This document shows positions 5,511 to 6,029 of a stretch of 6,029 bases of DNA, piece by piece (position 1 is the stretch's first letter; the number at the start of each line of letters is the position of its first letter). The stretch is from Flavobacteriaceae bacterium (GTDB lineage: Bacteria; Bacteroidota; Bacteroidia; Flavobacteriales; Flavobacteriaceae), in contig JAURDG010000091.1 in assembly GCA_030828025.1 (NCBI GenBank), positions 1-6,029 on the forward strand. Direction: 5' to 3'. Below the pieces are notes generated by a model. The model was not told the DNA's origin and made no database searches. It saw only the letters and a program-made list of their open reading frames with translations. The position numbers and the translations under genes were made by a program.

Positions 5511-6029
5511 ATGAATTTTTTACTAGGTATCGATCTTGGAAGCTCTTCCGTTAAAGTTGCATTAGTCGAGCAGGCATCTGGGAAATGTGTTGATTTGGTA
5601 CACATGCCATCCGAAGAGATGGACATTACCTCGATGCAAAAAGGCTGGGCAGAGCAAGATCCAAATATTTGGTGGATTCATATTTGCGATGCCATTTTAT
5701 CAATTAAAAAAAGAAATCACCTAGCGATGGATGCCATTAAATCTATTGGCATTTCGTATCAAATGCATGGGTTGGTGCTTGTGGATAAACAAGGCGATGT
5801 GTTAAGAGATTCTATAATTTGGTGTGATAGTCGTGCTGTATCTATTGGAGAAAAAGCATTTGATACTTTAGGTACCGAACTTTGTTTGTCTAAGTTATAT
5901 AATTCACCTGGAAATTTTACTGCCTCAAAACTTAGATGGGTTAAAGAAAATGAACCAGACATCTATAAAAAAATTCATAAAGTGATGCTTCCTGGCGATT
6001 TCATAGCATACAAGTTATCTGGTGAAATT
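5511..6029 (+). CDS. xylB: Xylulokinase (FGGY carbohydrate kinase), 3'-truncated by the window edge
   Basis: Xylulokinase phosphorylates D-xylulose with ATP to xylulose-5-phosphate, feeding the pentose phosphate pathway in the cytoplasm. The 173 codons visible, about a third of a usual FGGY kinase of roughly 490 residues, contain the N-terminal phosphate motif FLLGIDLGSSSVK (Asp8), GWAEQDPNIWW (45-55), GISYQMHGLVLVD (80-92; Met85-His86 match the substrate-site Met-His of E. coli XylB), IIWCDSRA (102-109), FTASKLRWV (136-144) and a KVMLPGDF block followed by KLSGE (157-172). These follow E. coli XylB closely from memory, which favours xylulose over glycerol, ribulose or fuculose. The catalytic Asp lies beyond the window. 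The ATG at 5511 yields the expected start two residues before the phosphate motif strand. There is no Shine-Dalgarno sequence, as usual here. A xylA gene downstream is likely but unseen. Confidence 0.9.
   Translation, partial: MNFLLGIDLGSSSVKVALVEQASGKCVDLVHMPSEEMDITSMQKGWAEQDPNIWWIHICDAILSIKKRNHLAMDAIKSIGISYQMHGLVLVDKQGDVLRDSIIWCDSRAVSIGEKAFDTLGTELCLSKLYNSPGNFTASKLRWVKENEPDIYKKIHKVMLPGDFIAYKLSGEI

Noticed and set aside
5759..5962. 67-codon open frame on the minus strand inside xylB
   Set aside because: It is antisense to conserved FGGY kinase motifs and has no signal or domain features of its own.
1..6029. CRISPR arrays, tRNA or rRNA genes, insertion sequence ends, phage or toxin-antitoxin genes
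   Set aside because: No spaced repeat array, cloverleaf, transposase motif or terminal inverted repeats were seen on either strand.

Overview
The window looks like chromosomal DNA of a marine-type flavobacterium (Bacteroidota). The reasons are: AT-rich intergenic DNA, starts without a Shine-Dalgarno sequence, a run of small-signal-peptide lipoproteins, a DUF4861 protein beside a GH105 hydrolase, a vSGLT-like sugar symporter, and candidate TAnnTTTG promoter boxes. Everything recognisable concerns uptake and breakdown of sugars. I did not find a previously undescribed system. The unusual content is genome wreckage inside a carbohydrate cluster and a likely shared regulatory region.

Left block (1-2533, + strand): the 3' three quarters of galT (Leloir pathway, galactose-1-phosphate uridylyltransferase), then after 10 bases a complete sodium/galactose-type symporter. 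These form a galactose import and catabolism operon that begins upstream of the window.

Middle block (2543-5102, - strand): read in the direction of transcription, it holds a DUF4861 lipoprotein, a 57-codon lipoprotein ORF that appears to be a GH105 gene with its middle deleted, and an intact GH105 unsaturated-uronyl hydrolase lipoprotein. Abutting the GH105 stop codon is the decayed C-terminus of a sugar MFS transporter with a frameshift. The first three are packed tightly (11-base overlap, then a 5-base gap) and read as one operon. GH105 enzymes remove the 4,5-unsaturated uronic acid left by polysaccharide lyases, so the block probably finishes degradation of a uronate-containing polymer (pectin/rhamnogalacturonan or ulvan type).

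Right block (5103-6029): a 408-base, very AT-rich divergent intergenic region, then the first 173 codons of a xylulokinase (xylB, + strand) cut by the window edge. The intergenic region holds two near-identical CG-centred palindromes (core AATCGATT). One lies about 30 bases before the DUF4861 start and the other overlaps a candidate xylB promoter, with 178 bases between them. They resemble LacI-family operators and could tie the hydrolase operon to pentose catabolism.
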